NCBI GenBank assembly: GCA_902761035.1
Contig: CACWIW010000024.1
Span: forward strand, 1-38,601
Direction of reading: 5' to 3'
Length of the DNA stretch: 38,601 nt
DNA from: an uncultured bacterium
GTDB lineage: Bacteria; Verrucomicrobiota; Kiritimatiellia; RFP12; UBA1067
A program made the position numbers and the translations under genes. This document shows, in pieces, positions 7,901 through 15,315 of this stretch. Numbering within the stretch: position 1 is the stretch's first letter; every line of letters starts with the position of its first letter. The notes beneath the pieces are model-generated. The model was given only the letters and a program-made list of their open reading frames with translations, did no database searches and was not told the DNA's origin.

Positions 7901-9928
7901 GGAGAATTGCTCGTAGGTGGTGTCTGTGCGGTTGGTGATGTTGTCGAGGACAGTACCAACCTGCTCGCCCCAGTCGTTGTAGAGGTAGGTGGTCGTGCGA
8001 GGCGGGAGAGTCGGCACGTAGCGCGTGGTCGTAAGGATGCGGGAGGTGGCGCCGTCGTAGGCGTTGGAGGTGACGAGCCAGCCCGCAACGGGCGGGACGC
8101 CCGTTGTCCCAGTAGGCGTTGCGACGGTGACGAGGCGGCCGAGGAGGTCGTAGGTGGAAACGGAGTTGGTGATGGCTACATATTCGTATGCTCCGTAGCG
8201 ATCCAAGTTATAATGGTCGGAGGAGGTCGTGACGATGTAGTCGATGCGGTAGCCGTTGGGCGCGTAGTTGGTGAAGCGGCGCTCTTCGGTCCATTTTTGC
8301 GACGGCGAGGGCGCCGCCGCCACATCGGTCCACTCGCGGCACGTGGAGGAGCCGCCGCCGTGGTAGGTGTGGGTGGTGGTGCGCAGCACCTCCGTGTAGT
8401 TGGTGGCCGTGTAGGAGACTTGCTCGGTGTAGCCGGGCTCGTGGGAGGTGTAAGTGGTGGTGATCGCACCGCGTTCGTCGGTGTGGATGGCGTAGGAGGA
8501 GCCGCCGGAGGGGTAGGAAGAGTGTAAAGTGTAAAGTGTAAAGTGTAAAATTGATGTGGGAGAGGTTGCCTCGCCAGGGGTGTTGGCGATGCCTACAACG
8601 GTGTTCGTCTCGCGGCCGAGCGCGTCGTAGAAGTGCTGCGTGATGCGGTAGCCGTCAACGGGCAAGATGCCCGTTGTCCCAGTCGCCGCCAAGATGGCGG
8701 CTCTCCCAGTCAGGTTGGTGAGCCAAATTTCCTCGGTGGCGTTGTAGAGGTGGTCGGTGCCGGTCTGGGCGGAGCGGAGGGTCGTGCGGTTCTGGCGGTC
8801 GCGTTTCCAGAGGAGACGGCAGCACGAGTAGGCGTTGGTGAGCGAGGTGCCGTCGAAGTAGGTGGTTGAGCGAAGGCGGTTCTGGTCGTCGTAGATGGAT
8901 TGCTCGTCGTCGATGATCGTGTCGGTGGAGGTGAGGCGCGTGGTGCGACGAAGGATGGTGCCGTAGGTCGCGTCGAGGGTGGTGGTTTCGTAGGTGGGGA
9001 ATGGGGACGATGGGGACTGTGGGGACAATGGGGACGAGCGGCGCGTGGTACAGCTGAGCGCATTGCCCGCGAGCGAGTAGGCGTTGACCGTGAGCGTGCC
9101 TTCTTCGGAGAGCGATTCGGCGACGGCACCGCGCATGAGGAACGGCGTACCCTCGCCCGTGGTGGCATAGGTGGTTTCGTAGGAATAAGCGTCAACGGGC
9201 TGGCAGCCCGTTGTACTAGTGGTGCCGTTCCCAACGGGCAAGATGCCCGTTGTCCCAGTACGCCAGGTTTCGCGCTTGATGGCGGGGTAGCCGTTGTAAG
9301 TGAGGCGGGTGTAGCGGTTGAGGGTGCGAGAGGTGAGGGTGAGTACGCCGTTCTTGACGACGTAGCGCGTCTCGGTGCGCCACTTCGCCGCGTCGTCGGG
9401 GTGGCAGGTGTCGCCGTCAAGTGGTTCGTAGTCGTGCACGGTCACGAAGGCGTCGGCGAGGGTGGAGGCGCCGTAGAGCACGTTGGAGACCACGTAGGGG
9501 AAGTCGGCTGGTACGGGGGTGTTTCCGCGTTGCTCCACGCGCAGGGTCTCGTGTCCGTTCTCGTCGTAGTCGGTGTAGACCCACGCGCGCGAATTGCCCT
9601 GTACGAGACGCGGCAGGCCGTGGCGGCCCGCGTGCTGCGGGTCGTCCCAATAGTCCGCCTGCGTCCACGTGGAACTGTTGCCGTCATACTCGCTGCGGTA
9701 TGTCTCGCGGAGGACCGCGTTGTCGCACTCGCCCATGCGGCGCTTCTCCGTAGTGACCGTTCCGAGCGGGTTGCCCGCCGCGTCGTAGGTGGTGCGGGTC
9801 TCGGACACCGCGCCGTCGTCCCAAACCGAGAAGCCGCCGGAGACCGTCAGACGCGTGCCAATCTGGGCGACGTTGTCGAAGCGGATCCAGTCGCCGTAGT
9901 CGTACGTGAAGGTCTCGTCGCTCATCAC
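4970..9928 (-). CDS. RHS/YD-repeat protein with caspase-like (clan CD) C-terminal tip
   Basis: The 1652-residue product consists mostly of YD repeats, then the RHS core at about 1315-1447 (YFWGLDL to DPLG). The unique tip at about 1448-1652 opens with a hydrophobic strand (LLVIVLGG). It later shows YAAHGE (His 1564) and KLFISCYR (Cys 1608), the His-Gly and hydrophobic-x-Ser-Cys pattern of clan CD cysteine peptidases such as caspase-like, CHAT and gingipain families. The frame opens only just after the pseudouridine synthase gene: GTG/ATG at 9928/9925 without an evident Shine-Dalgarno, and no signal peptide. RHS-like sequence already begins at the in-frame stop near 9957, so the N-terminus may be lost. 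Several palindromic repeats are read in frame as TTGILPV-type insertions. A lipoprotein gene follows two bases later. The protease call is motif-based. Confidence 0.8.
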   Translation of the reverse strand: MMSDETFTYDYGDWIRFDNVAQIGTRLTVSGGFSVWDDGAVSETRTTYDAAGNPLGTVTTEKRRMGECDNAVLRETYRSEYDGNSSTWTQADYWDDPQHAGRHGLPRLVQGNSRAWVYTDYDENGHETLRVEQRGNTPVPADFPYVVSNVLYGASTLADAFVTVHDYEPLDGDTCHPDDAAKWRTETRYVVKNGVLTLTSRTLNRYTRLTYNGYPAIKRETWRTGTTGILPVGNGTTSTTGCQPVDAYSYETTYATTGEGTPFLMRGAVAESLSEEGTLTVNAYSLAGNALSCTTRRSSPLSPQSPSSPFPTYETTTLDATYGTILRRTTRLTSTDTIIDDEQSIYDDQNRLRSTTYFDGTSLTNAYSCCRLLWKRDRQNRTTLRSAQTGTDHLYNATEEIWLTNLTGRAAILAATGTTGILPVDGYRITQHFYDALGRETNTVVGIANTPGEATSPTSILHFTLYTLHSSYPSGGSSYAIHTDERGAITTTYTSHEPGYTEQVSYTATNYTEVLRTTTHTYHGGGSSTCREWTDVAAAPSPSQKWTEERRFTNYAPNGYRIDYIVTTSSDHYNLDRYGAYEYVAITNSVSTYDLLGRLVTVATPTGTTGVPPVAGWLVTSNAYDGATSRILTTTRYVPTLPPRTTTYLYNDWGEQVGTVLDNITNRTDTTYEQFSNEWWKVETSAVIGSSTNSLTITRTQLTGLSDSCRRHTVELVGRSPRDRRTETLITNDPSTGIETEAITSSTGPTVIRRSLHGVLLSTETSGETTFNFYDAFARVAQTWRAAVSAATGTTGVSPVASYTYSPAGDLLATHTYTNNTDCTTETYAYDMLGNRIATTDALGNTTYRTYDPLGNLTAEWGATYPVRYTYDTQGRRTSLTTFRTTGAVALVATDGDTTTWTYDPYSGNCLSKTYADGSTIAYTYTPDNLLLRTTYASGKWKENVYDAQRRLCGVVYSSPDMDYELQLDDYGNATNVQDAAGNSWWYAYGFNSILLREEFVNTGGTQFIASAMTNTISRFVDQFDRPTGYVLTVNEEPKGCIGYAYDDDNRISHIIATNSVGRSFTVAYTNNAGYNYGYTITTPSGNTIRRIVDRDDWRRSLVTNCATYFNSSLVDSNGYAFDALSRPVTRITGTTGVSPVDSTFAYNNRSEVVSAAIGTNLFTHAYDDIGNHLLFGDNTVTNTFTHNQVNQMVGYAVPNAPSISFTYTPDGGLASDGTWTYAYDAEDQLVSVTSSSLTNGAIRVLNTYDYRHRRTSKTVQRLYSTIAPPPSPPIGVEEWQTFETRTFVYDDWNLIHETIYTIDGSTTNTTEVQYFWGLDLSDSLQGAGGVGGLLAVSRNGQFYFPTYDNNGNVTKYIDESGNIVAAYEYDDFGRTISQAGPLANFFRHRFSTKYYDTETRLSNYLLRFYYPDFHIWLGRDPLEEEGSVNMTSFVGNNALIGIDPLGDLLVIVLGGKESVGPGRPSTHNQVKSTMQSALRGCVRIVNTLKKYPESTYNCLRDKGLVYFDSKQFHGSLSDFRKKVERELSSVVREEGAFSQSVQSLAKESVRANQPYDFVVYAAHGEPAFSGVGIAISYSDGLKDQKEVAKQLETNMRNSAGQKLFISCYRTWNGKGKPPPNLRERLTITSPTLKTKNELRFVPLKASRTIGR
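6505..6530 (+). repeat. Palindromic repeat A in RHS1
   Basis: The arms CAACGGGC and GCCCGTTG flank a five-base loop and are followed by TCCCA. On the coding strand it is read as TTGVSPV within the RHS protein. Confidence 0.85.
7528..7578 (+). repeat. Palindromic repeats A+B in RHS1
   Basis: A copy of repeat A is joined directly to repeat B (arms GCCGCC and GGCGGC around a five-base loop, 7557-7573). On the coding strand the pair reads RAAVSAATGTTGVSPV in frame. Confidence 0.85.
7758..7783 (-). repeat. Palindromic repeat C in RHS1
   Basis: On the minus strand this begins CTGGTAGGGCGG and continues into GGTCGC/GCGACC complementary arms. It resembles the GGTAGGG-type repeat C elsewhere in the window. 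It is read in frame as VGRSPRDRR. Confidence 0.65.
8086..8111 (+). repeat. Palindromic repeat A in RHS1
   Basis: Same arms as the other A copies, with loop GGGAC (the 6505 and 7528 copies have GAGAC), followed by TCCCA. Read in frame as TTGVPPV. Confidence 0.85.
8521..8548 (+). repeat. Heptanucleotide tandem repeat (AGTGTAA)x4 in RHS1
   Basis: Four perfect copies of a seven-base unit lie inside the RHS coding frame and are translated as HFTLYTLHSS-like residues. Seven is not a multiple of three, so gain or loss of one unit would shift the frame. Confidence 0.9.
8656..8708 (+). repeat. Palindromic repeats A+B in RHS1
   Basis: Repeat A with loop AAGAT is joined to repeat B with loop AAGAT (GCCGCC at 8685-8690, GGCGGC at 8696-8701). 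The coding strand reads RAAILAATGTTGILPV. Confidence 0.9.
8996..9037 (+). repeat. Nine-base degenerate tandem repeat (GGGGACNNT) in RHS1
   Basis: About four units of a GGGGAC-containing nonamer are read on the coding strand as SPL-SPQ-SPS-SPF. The unit is a multiple of three, so copy-number change would keep the frame. Confidence 0.8.
9193..9218 (+). repeat. Palindromic repeat A variant in RHS1
   Basis: Arms CAACGGGC and GCCCGTTG with loop TGGCA, followed by TACTA. Read in frame as TTGCQPV. It lies 13 bases from another A copy. Confidence 0.8.
9232..9257 (+). repeat. Palindromic repeat A in RHS1
   Basis: Standard A copy with loop AAGAT and TCCCA flank. Read in frame as TTGILPV. Confidence 0.9.
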
Positions 9929-9964
9929 GTTGTCGAGGCGGCTGATCTTCGGCGTTTAGGGGAT

Positions 9965-10672
9965 TCAACGCGAACGTGCATAGATGATGTCCTCCGGCGG
10001 TTCGGCCGCGAATGTCAGCGGACGGTGGGTGATAGGGTGTTTGAATGAAAGCTGGACCGCGTGGAGCAGTTGTCGGGTAGGCGGCGGTGCGAGACGACGG
10101 TCCTTCGCGGGATCGCCGTAGAGCGCATCTCCAACGACAGGATGGCCGAGGTGCGCTGCATGTACGCGAATCTGGTGCGTGCGGCCAGTCTCGATCGTGA
10201 ACTCGACGAGCGCGAGTGCGCCCTTGCGTTGGAGCGTGGCCCAGTGGGTGACGGCGCGCTTGCCGTCGCGCTCGACAACCGCCATGCGCTTCGGATCCCA
10301 CGGCTTGCGTCCAATCAACGTCTCCAGCGTGCCGGCGCGCGGTTCGGGCGCGCCGTGCAGCACGGCGAGATAGGTTTTGCGGACGGAAACGTGGTCCTCG
10401 AAATCCCGACGGAGAGCGCGCATAGCGCGATCCGTCTTAGCGAACACCATCACGCCGCTCGTCTCCTGATCGAGACGGTGTACCACGCCCGAACGTTCCA
10501 CGCTGCCCACACCGCGCATTTGCGGACAATACGCGAGCAGCGCATCCACAAGCGTGCCGTCGGGATGTCCGGGCGCGGGATGCACTATCATGCCTGGGGG
10601 TTTGTTGACAACGAGGATGTCGTCGTCCTCGAAGATGATGTCGACGGGAAAATCTGCCGCGCGGTGTTTCAT
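9965..10672 (-). CDS. RluA-family 23S/tRNA pseudouridine synthase, S4-less
   Basis: The product (235 residues from ATG 10672) isomerises uridine to pseudouridine in RNA. It shows the RluA catalytic motif HRLDQETSG with Asp 68, the N-terminal DDDILVVNKPPG segment, and the C-terminal GRTHQIRVH and GHPVVGDALYG blocks. Family members such as RluD usually carry an N-terminal S4 RNA-binding domain of about 70-80 residues. Here the protein begins directly at the catalytic domain. The chosen ATG overlaps the ispF stop (ATGA); a longer frame from 10693 would extend into ispF. It is the last housekeeping gene before the RHS array. The exact target uridine cannot be decided from the sequence. Confidence 0.9.
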   Translation of the reverse strand: MKHRAADFPVDIIFEDDDILVVNKPPGMIVHPAPGHPDGTLVDALLAYCPQMRGVGSVERSGVVHRLDQETSGVMVFAKTDRAMRALRRDFEDHVSVRKTYLAVLHGAPEPRAGTLETLIGRKPWDPKRMAVVERDGKRAVTHWATLQRKGALALVEFTIETGRTHQIRVHAAHLGHPVVGDALYGDPAKDRRLAPPPTRQLLHAVQLSFKHPITHRPLTFAAEPPEDIIYARSR

Positions 10673-11139
10673 GGCAGAAGTAGCACCACGCAATGGACGG
10701 CGATGCCCTTCCCTTCGCCGACGGCGTCCATGCCCTCGTTTGTCTTGGCCTTCACGGAGACCGCTGACACATCAACGCCAAGTACCTCTGCGAGACGGGC
10801 GCGGATGGCATCAACATGCGGACGCAGCTTCGGCCGCTCGCAGATGACCGTTGCGTCCATGTTCCCCACGGAGTAGCCCGCCGCGCGGACTTCCGCCACG
10901 GCAGCGCGCAGGAACTGCATGGAATCGGCGTTCGCCCAGCGGGGGTCGGTATCGGGGAAATGCGAGCCGATATCGCCCAACGCCGCCGCGCCGTAGAGCG
11001 CGTCGACGATGGCGTGGATTAGGACGTCCGCGTCCGAATGGCCGCGAAGGCCTGGCGCGCCGGGGATGAGGACGCCGCCCAGATGGAGCGGGCGCCCTTC
11101 GTCGAACACGTGTGAATCGTATCCGAACCCGACGCGCAT
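10669..11139 (-). CDS. ispF: 2-C-methyl-D-erythritol 2,4-cyclodiphosphate synthase
   Basis: The 156-residue product catalyses cyclisation of CDP-ME-2-phosphate to MEcPP in the non-mevalonate isoprenoid pathway. The metal ligands are present: Asp 8 and His 10 in GYDSHVF, and His 42 in GHSDADVLIHAIVDAL. The GDIGSHFPD and AKTNEGM blocks are also conserved. The length matches the family. The ATG at 11139 is chosen because it directly precedes GYDSH; the open frame upstream runs into infC. It lies five bases after infC and overlaps the pseudouridine synthase by four bases, so it is in the thrS operon. Confidence 0.96.
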   Translation of the reverse strand: MRVGFGYDSHVFDEGRPLHLGGVLIPGAPGLRGHSDADVLIHAIVDALYGAAALGDIGSHFPDTDPRWANADSMQFLRAAVAEVRAAGYSVGNMDATVICERPKLRPHVDAIRARLAEVLGVDVSAVSVKAKTNEGMDAVGEGKGIAVHCVVLLLP

Positions 11140-11144
11140 GGCCG

Positions 11145-11768
<624 letters not shown>

Positions 11769-11797
11769 AAGTCACCTCACCTTTCTTGTTGTTTTCG

Positions 11798-13537
11798 TTA
11801 CTGTTTGTTCTTCAGGTCTTCATCGAGCTTTGCGATGAATTCCTCAAGCTTCATTGCGCCCAGGTCGCCCGCGCCGCGCTTGCGCACCGAGACGACGCCC
11901 GCCGCCTCGTCGCGACCGCCTGCCACGAGCAGGTATGGCACCTTCTCCACCGTTCCGGCGCGGATCTTCGCGCCGAGCTTGTCGGCGGAGGCGTCGATTC
12001 CCACGCGGAAGCCCTTCGCGGCAAGCGCATCGCGGATCGACTCCGCGTAGGGCACCTGCTTGTCGGTGATTGGAAGCACGCGCACCTGCTCAGGCGAAAG
12101 CCACAGCGGGAACGCGCCGGCGTAGTGTTCGATCAAAATGCCGATGAAGCGCTCGAGCGAGCCCAGCACCGCGCGGTGGAGCATCACGGGATGGTGCTTC
12201 TGGCTGTCGGGGCCGATGTACTCGGCGTTCAGGCGCTCGGCGCTCGGAAGCTGGTAGTCGAGCTGGATCGTACCGCACTGCCACGGACGCCCCAGCGCGT
12301 CGATGAGCGTGAACTCGAGCTTCGGGCCGTAGAACGCGCCTTCGCCGGGCTGGATCACGTAGTCCATGCCGGACGCCTTGCACGCGGCGGCGAGTGCCGC
12401 CTCGGCGTGCTGCCACGTTGCCTCGTCACCCACATGGTCCTCGGGCATCGTGGAGAGCTTCACGAGCAGGTTCTTGTCGAAACCGAAGTCCTTGTACACG
12501 TCTTTCAGCAGACGGCAGAACTTCGCGACCTCCTCCTCGATCTGCTCCTCGGTGCAGATGATGTGCGCGTCGTCCTGCACAAACCCGCGCACGCGCATGA
12601 TGCCGTGCAGCGTGCCGCTCGGTTCGTTGCGCGCGCAGTGTCCGAACTCGGCGAGACGCAGCGGCAGGTCCTTGTATGAGCGCATGCGACTCTTGAAGAT
12701 CTCGAGCGCGCCGGGGCAGTTCATGGGCTTCACCGCGAAGACGCGCTTCTCGCTCTCCGTGACGAACATGTTCGCCTTGTAGTGGTCCCAGTGTCCGCTC
12801 CGCTCCCACAGGCTGCGCGGCATGATGGCGGGGGTGTTGACCTCCTGGTAGCCGTCCTTCACTATCTTGTCGCGCATGTAGTCCTGCAGCGCCACGTAGA
12901 TCGCCCAGCCCTTCGGGTGCCAGAAGATCTGGCCGGGATCCTCGGGGTCGAGGTGGAAGAGGTCGAGCTCCACGCCGAGACGGCGGTGGTCGCGCTTCTT
13001 CGCCTCCTCGAGGCGTGCGATGTACGCATCGAGATCCGCCTGGTCCTTGCCGACGATGCCGTAGACGCGCTGGAGCATCTTGTTGTTCTCGTCGCCGCGG
13101 TAGTAGCTACCCGCCACCTTCATCAGCTTGACGGCGCCGATCTGCGCGGAATGCTCCACGTGCGGACCGCGACACATCTCGAAGTAGTCGCCCACGGTGT
13201 ACGTGCTGATCGTCTCGCCTTCGGGGATGTCCGCGAGGCGCTCGAGCTTGTACTTCTGCCCTTCGAGGCGCGCCGCCACGTCGGCGCGCGACATCTCGGC
13301 GCGCACGAACGGCTCGTCGAGCGCAATCAGGCGCGCAATCTCCTTTTCGATCGCGGGGAAGTCCTCGGGAGCGAGACGGTGCTCGAGGTCGAAGTCGTAG
13401 TAGAAGCCGTCGTCCGTCGCGGGACCGATGTCCGTCTGCGTGCCGGGAAAGAGGTTGCAGACCGCACGCGCGGTCAGGTGCGCGGCCGAATGGCGGCGCA
13501 TTTCTTCTGTTATGTCCATTTGCTCTGGTTTCTCCAT
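11798..13537 (-). CDS. thrS: Threonyl-tRNA synthetase lacking the TGS domain
   Basis: A class II synthetase that charges tRNA-Thr. At 579 residues it begins with the editing-domain SAH segment ([13 protein letters not shown]) and lacks the N-terminal TGS domain found in ThrRS of about 640 residues. The catalytic core shows [10 protein letters not shown], motif 2 ([21 protein letters not shown]) and motif 3 ([19 protein letters not shown]). The anticodon-binding domain is complete. The -10 of the upstream promoter ends only 12 bases before the ATG at 13537, so the ATG at 13519 (MDITEEM) may be the true start. It is followed by infC, the classical thrS-infC order, but rpmI and rplT do not follow. 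Confidence 0.95.
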   Translation of the reverse strand: MEKPEQMDITEEMRRHSAAHLTARAVCNLFPGTQTDIGPATDDGFYYDFDLEHRLAPEDFPAIEKEIARLIALDEPFVRAEMSRADVAARLEGQKYKLERLADIPEGETISTYTVGDYFEMCRGPHVEHSAQIGAVKLMKVAGSYYRGDENNKMLQRVYGIVGKDQADLDAYIARLEEAKKRDHRRLGVELDLFHLDPEDPGQIFWHPKGWAIYVALQDYMRDKIVKDGYQEVNTPAIMPRSLWERSGHWDHYKANMFVTESEKRVFAVKPMNCPGALEIFKSRMRSYKDLPLRLAEFGHCARNEPSGTLHGIMRVRGFVQDDAHIICTEEQIEEEVAKFCRLLKDVYKDFGFDKNLLVKLSTMPEDHVGDEATWQHAEAALAAACKASGMDYVIQPGEGAFYGPKLEFTLIDALGRPWQCGTIQLDYQLPSAERLNAEYIGPDSQKHHPVMLHRAVLGSLERFIGILIEHYAGAFPLWLSPEQVRVLPITDKQVPYAESIRDALAAKGFRVGIDASADKLGAKIRAGTVEKVPYLLVAGGRDEAAGVVSVRKRGAGDLGAMKLEEFIAKLDEDLKNKQ

Positions 13538-13548
13538 CGAATTGGATT

Positions 13549-13577
13549 ATGATAGCGAATTTTCGCTGTGGAAACAA
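13549..13577 (-). promoter_or_regulatory. Sigma70-type promoter for thrS-infC-ispF
   Basis: On the minus strand TTGTTT (13572-13577) and TATCAT (13549-13554) are separated by exactly 17 bases, just upstream of thrS. It leaves a leader of only a few bases to the first ATG. Confidence 0.6.
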
Positions 13578-13605
13578 GCAGAATTTTGTCTGAAGGTTCC
13601 TCTTT

Positions 13606-15189
13606 TTAGAATTCAAGCGCCGCGTACATCTTGACGAGGAACTCCTCGTAGGTCATGCGCTCCTGCTGCATCGAGTCGCGGTCGCGCACCGTGAACTTGC
13701 CGTCCTTAGGTGACTCCGGGTCCACCGTGATGCACCACGGCGTGCCCGCCTCGTCCTGGCGGCGGTAGCGGCGGCCGATCTGGCCGGACGCGTCCCAGAA
13801 GCAGTTCACCTTCTTGCGCAACTTGTCGAAGATCTCGCGCGCCATGTTGAAGCACGCCTCGTCCTTCTTGACGAGCGGGAACACGGCCACCTTCACCGGC
13901 GCCACCTTCGGATGGAAGTGCAGCACCGTGCGGATGTCTTCCTTGCCCTTCTCGTCCGTGAGCTTCTGCTCCTCGTACGCTTCGCAGAGGAGCGCGAGCA
14001 TGAGGCGGTCCACGCCGGCGGACGGCTCAATCACATGCGGCACGTACTTGCCGTCGAAGAGGTTGAGGCAGAACTTCTCGGCCGCAACCGGATCCTTGCC
14101 GCGCGCTACCCAGTCGGCCTGCACCTTCTCGATGAACGCCTTGCGCGCCGCGTCGTCAAGCTTCTTCGCGGCCTGCTTGAGCGGGTCATCGAACACCATC
14201 TGGCTCTCGCCCGAATGCTTCTGGTGCTGCGTGAGGTCGAAGTCGCTGCGGGCTGCGATGCCCTCCAGCTCCTGGCGGCCGAACGGGAAGTCGTACTCGA
14301 TGTCCACGCACGCGCGGGCGTAGTGGGCGAGTTCGTCCGGCTTCTGCCAGTACTCGACGAAATGTTCCGTGGGGAGGCCGACGGCGTTGAGGAACTTCTT
14401 GCGCTGCTCAACCCAGTACTTGTGCCACACTTCCCAGCCCCAGTCGTCCTGCACCGGCCCGTTGAGGTCGGGGTTGTCGGCAAGCGTCACGACATGTCCG
14501 TGGAGAATCTCCACCGCCTCGTCCGGGCGGATGAAGAACTCGAGCTCCATCTGCTCGAACTCGCGGCTGCGGAACGTGTAGTTGCGCGGCGTCACCTCGT
14601 TGCGGAAGCTCTTGCCCATCTGCGCGATGCCGAACGGCACCTGCTGGCGCGAGGTGGAGAGGACGTTCGTGAACTGCGCGAAGATGGCCTGCGCCGTCTC
14701 GGGACGGAGGTAGGCGACGTTGGAGGGATCGTCGATCGGGCCGACGACCGTCTTGAACATGAGGTTGAACGGCTTGGGTTCCGTCATCTCGCCGCCGCAG
14801 TGCGGACACGACAGCGCGTATGCCGGATTCACCGCCGCCGCCTTCTTGCCGAGTTCGGCGCGGATGTCGTCGATCTGGTCGGCGCGCATGAGCTTCTTGC
14901 ACTGCTTGCACATCGTCATCGGGTCGGCGAACGTATCGAGGTGTCCGCTCGCCTTCCAGATCTTGGGGTGCATGATGATCGTCGCGTCGAGTCCCGCCAC
15001 GTCCTCGCGGCCGCGCACGGTGAACTGCCACCAGGCCTGCTTGACGTTCTGCTTGAGTTCGCATCCGAGCGGACCGTAGTCCCAGAATCCCGGCATCCCG
15101 CCGTAGATTTCGGATGAATGATAGATGAACCCGCGGCGCTTGCACAGCGCGGCGAGCGGGTCGAGGCTCGACTTGTTCTCTTCTGCCAT
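13606..15189 (-). CDS. glyQS: Glycyl-tRNA synthetase, dimeric (alpha2) type
   Basis: A class IIa synthetase charging tRNA-Gly, of the single-chain type shared by eukaryotes, archaea and some bacteria rather than the two-subunit GlyQ/GlyS. The 527-residue product shows GGMPGFWDYGPLG near the start and two Cys pairs (CKQC and CPHC), probably a zinc site. It also has LRPETAQAIF, motif 2 (GKSFRNEVTPRNY, FRSREFEQMELEFF) and motif 3 (VIEPSAGVDRLMLALL), then an anticodon-binding domain. The ATG at 15189 (MAEENKS) is chosen because it follows an A/G-rich stretch and fits the family; the frame is open further upstream. It has its own promoter and is separated from thrS by 68 bases. Confidence 0.96.
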   Translation of the reverse strand: MAEENKSSLDPLAALCKRRGFIYHSSEIYGGMPGFWDYGPLGCELKQNVKQAWWQFTVRGREDVAGLDATIIMHPKIWKASGHLDTFADPMTMCKQCKKLMRADQIDDIRAELGKKAAAVNPAYALSCPHCGGEMTEPKPFNLMFKTVVGPIDDPSNVAYLRPETAQAIFAQFTNVLSTSRQQVPFGIAQMGKSFRNEVTPRNYTFRSREFEQMELEFFIRPDEAVEILHGHVVTLADNPDLNGPVQDDWGWEVWHKYWVEQRKKFLNAVGLPTEHFVEYWQKPDELAHYARACVDIEYDFPFGRQELEGIAARSDFDLTQHQKHSGESQMVFDDPLKQAAKKLDDAARKAFIEKVQADWVARGKDPVAAEKFCLNLFDGKYVPHVIEPSAGVDRLMLALLCEAYEEQKLTDEKGKEDIRTVLHFHPKVAPVKVAVFPLVKKDEACFNMAREIFDKLRKKVNCFWDASGQIGRRYRRQDEAGTPWCITVDPESPKDGKFTVRDRDSMQQERMTYEEFLVKMYAALEF

Positions 15190-15248
15190 GTTCTTTTCTT
15201 TCTTTGTTTGCGGCAACGGCTGGATTGCCGCCCCGCGCAAGGCCGTAT

Positions 15249-15277
15249 ATTTTACCAAATTTCAGACGGCGTCTCAA
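15249..15277 (-). promoter_or_regulatory. Sigma70-type promoter for glycyl-tRNA synthetase
   Basis: On the minus strand TTGAGA (15272-15277) and TAAAAT (15249-15254) are separated by 17 bases. The leader to the ATG at 15189 would be about 50 bases. Confidence 0.7.
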
Positions 15278-15315
15278 TCACAGAAGGCAAGTATTTCCAT
15301 AATCTCGTTCAAATG

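Noticed and set aside
13912..15117. 401-codon plus-strand open frame
   Set aside because: Antisense to glycyl-tRNA synthetase.
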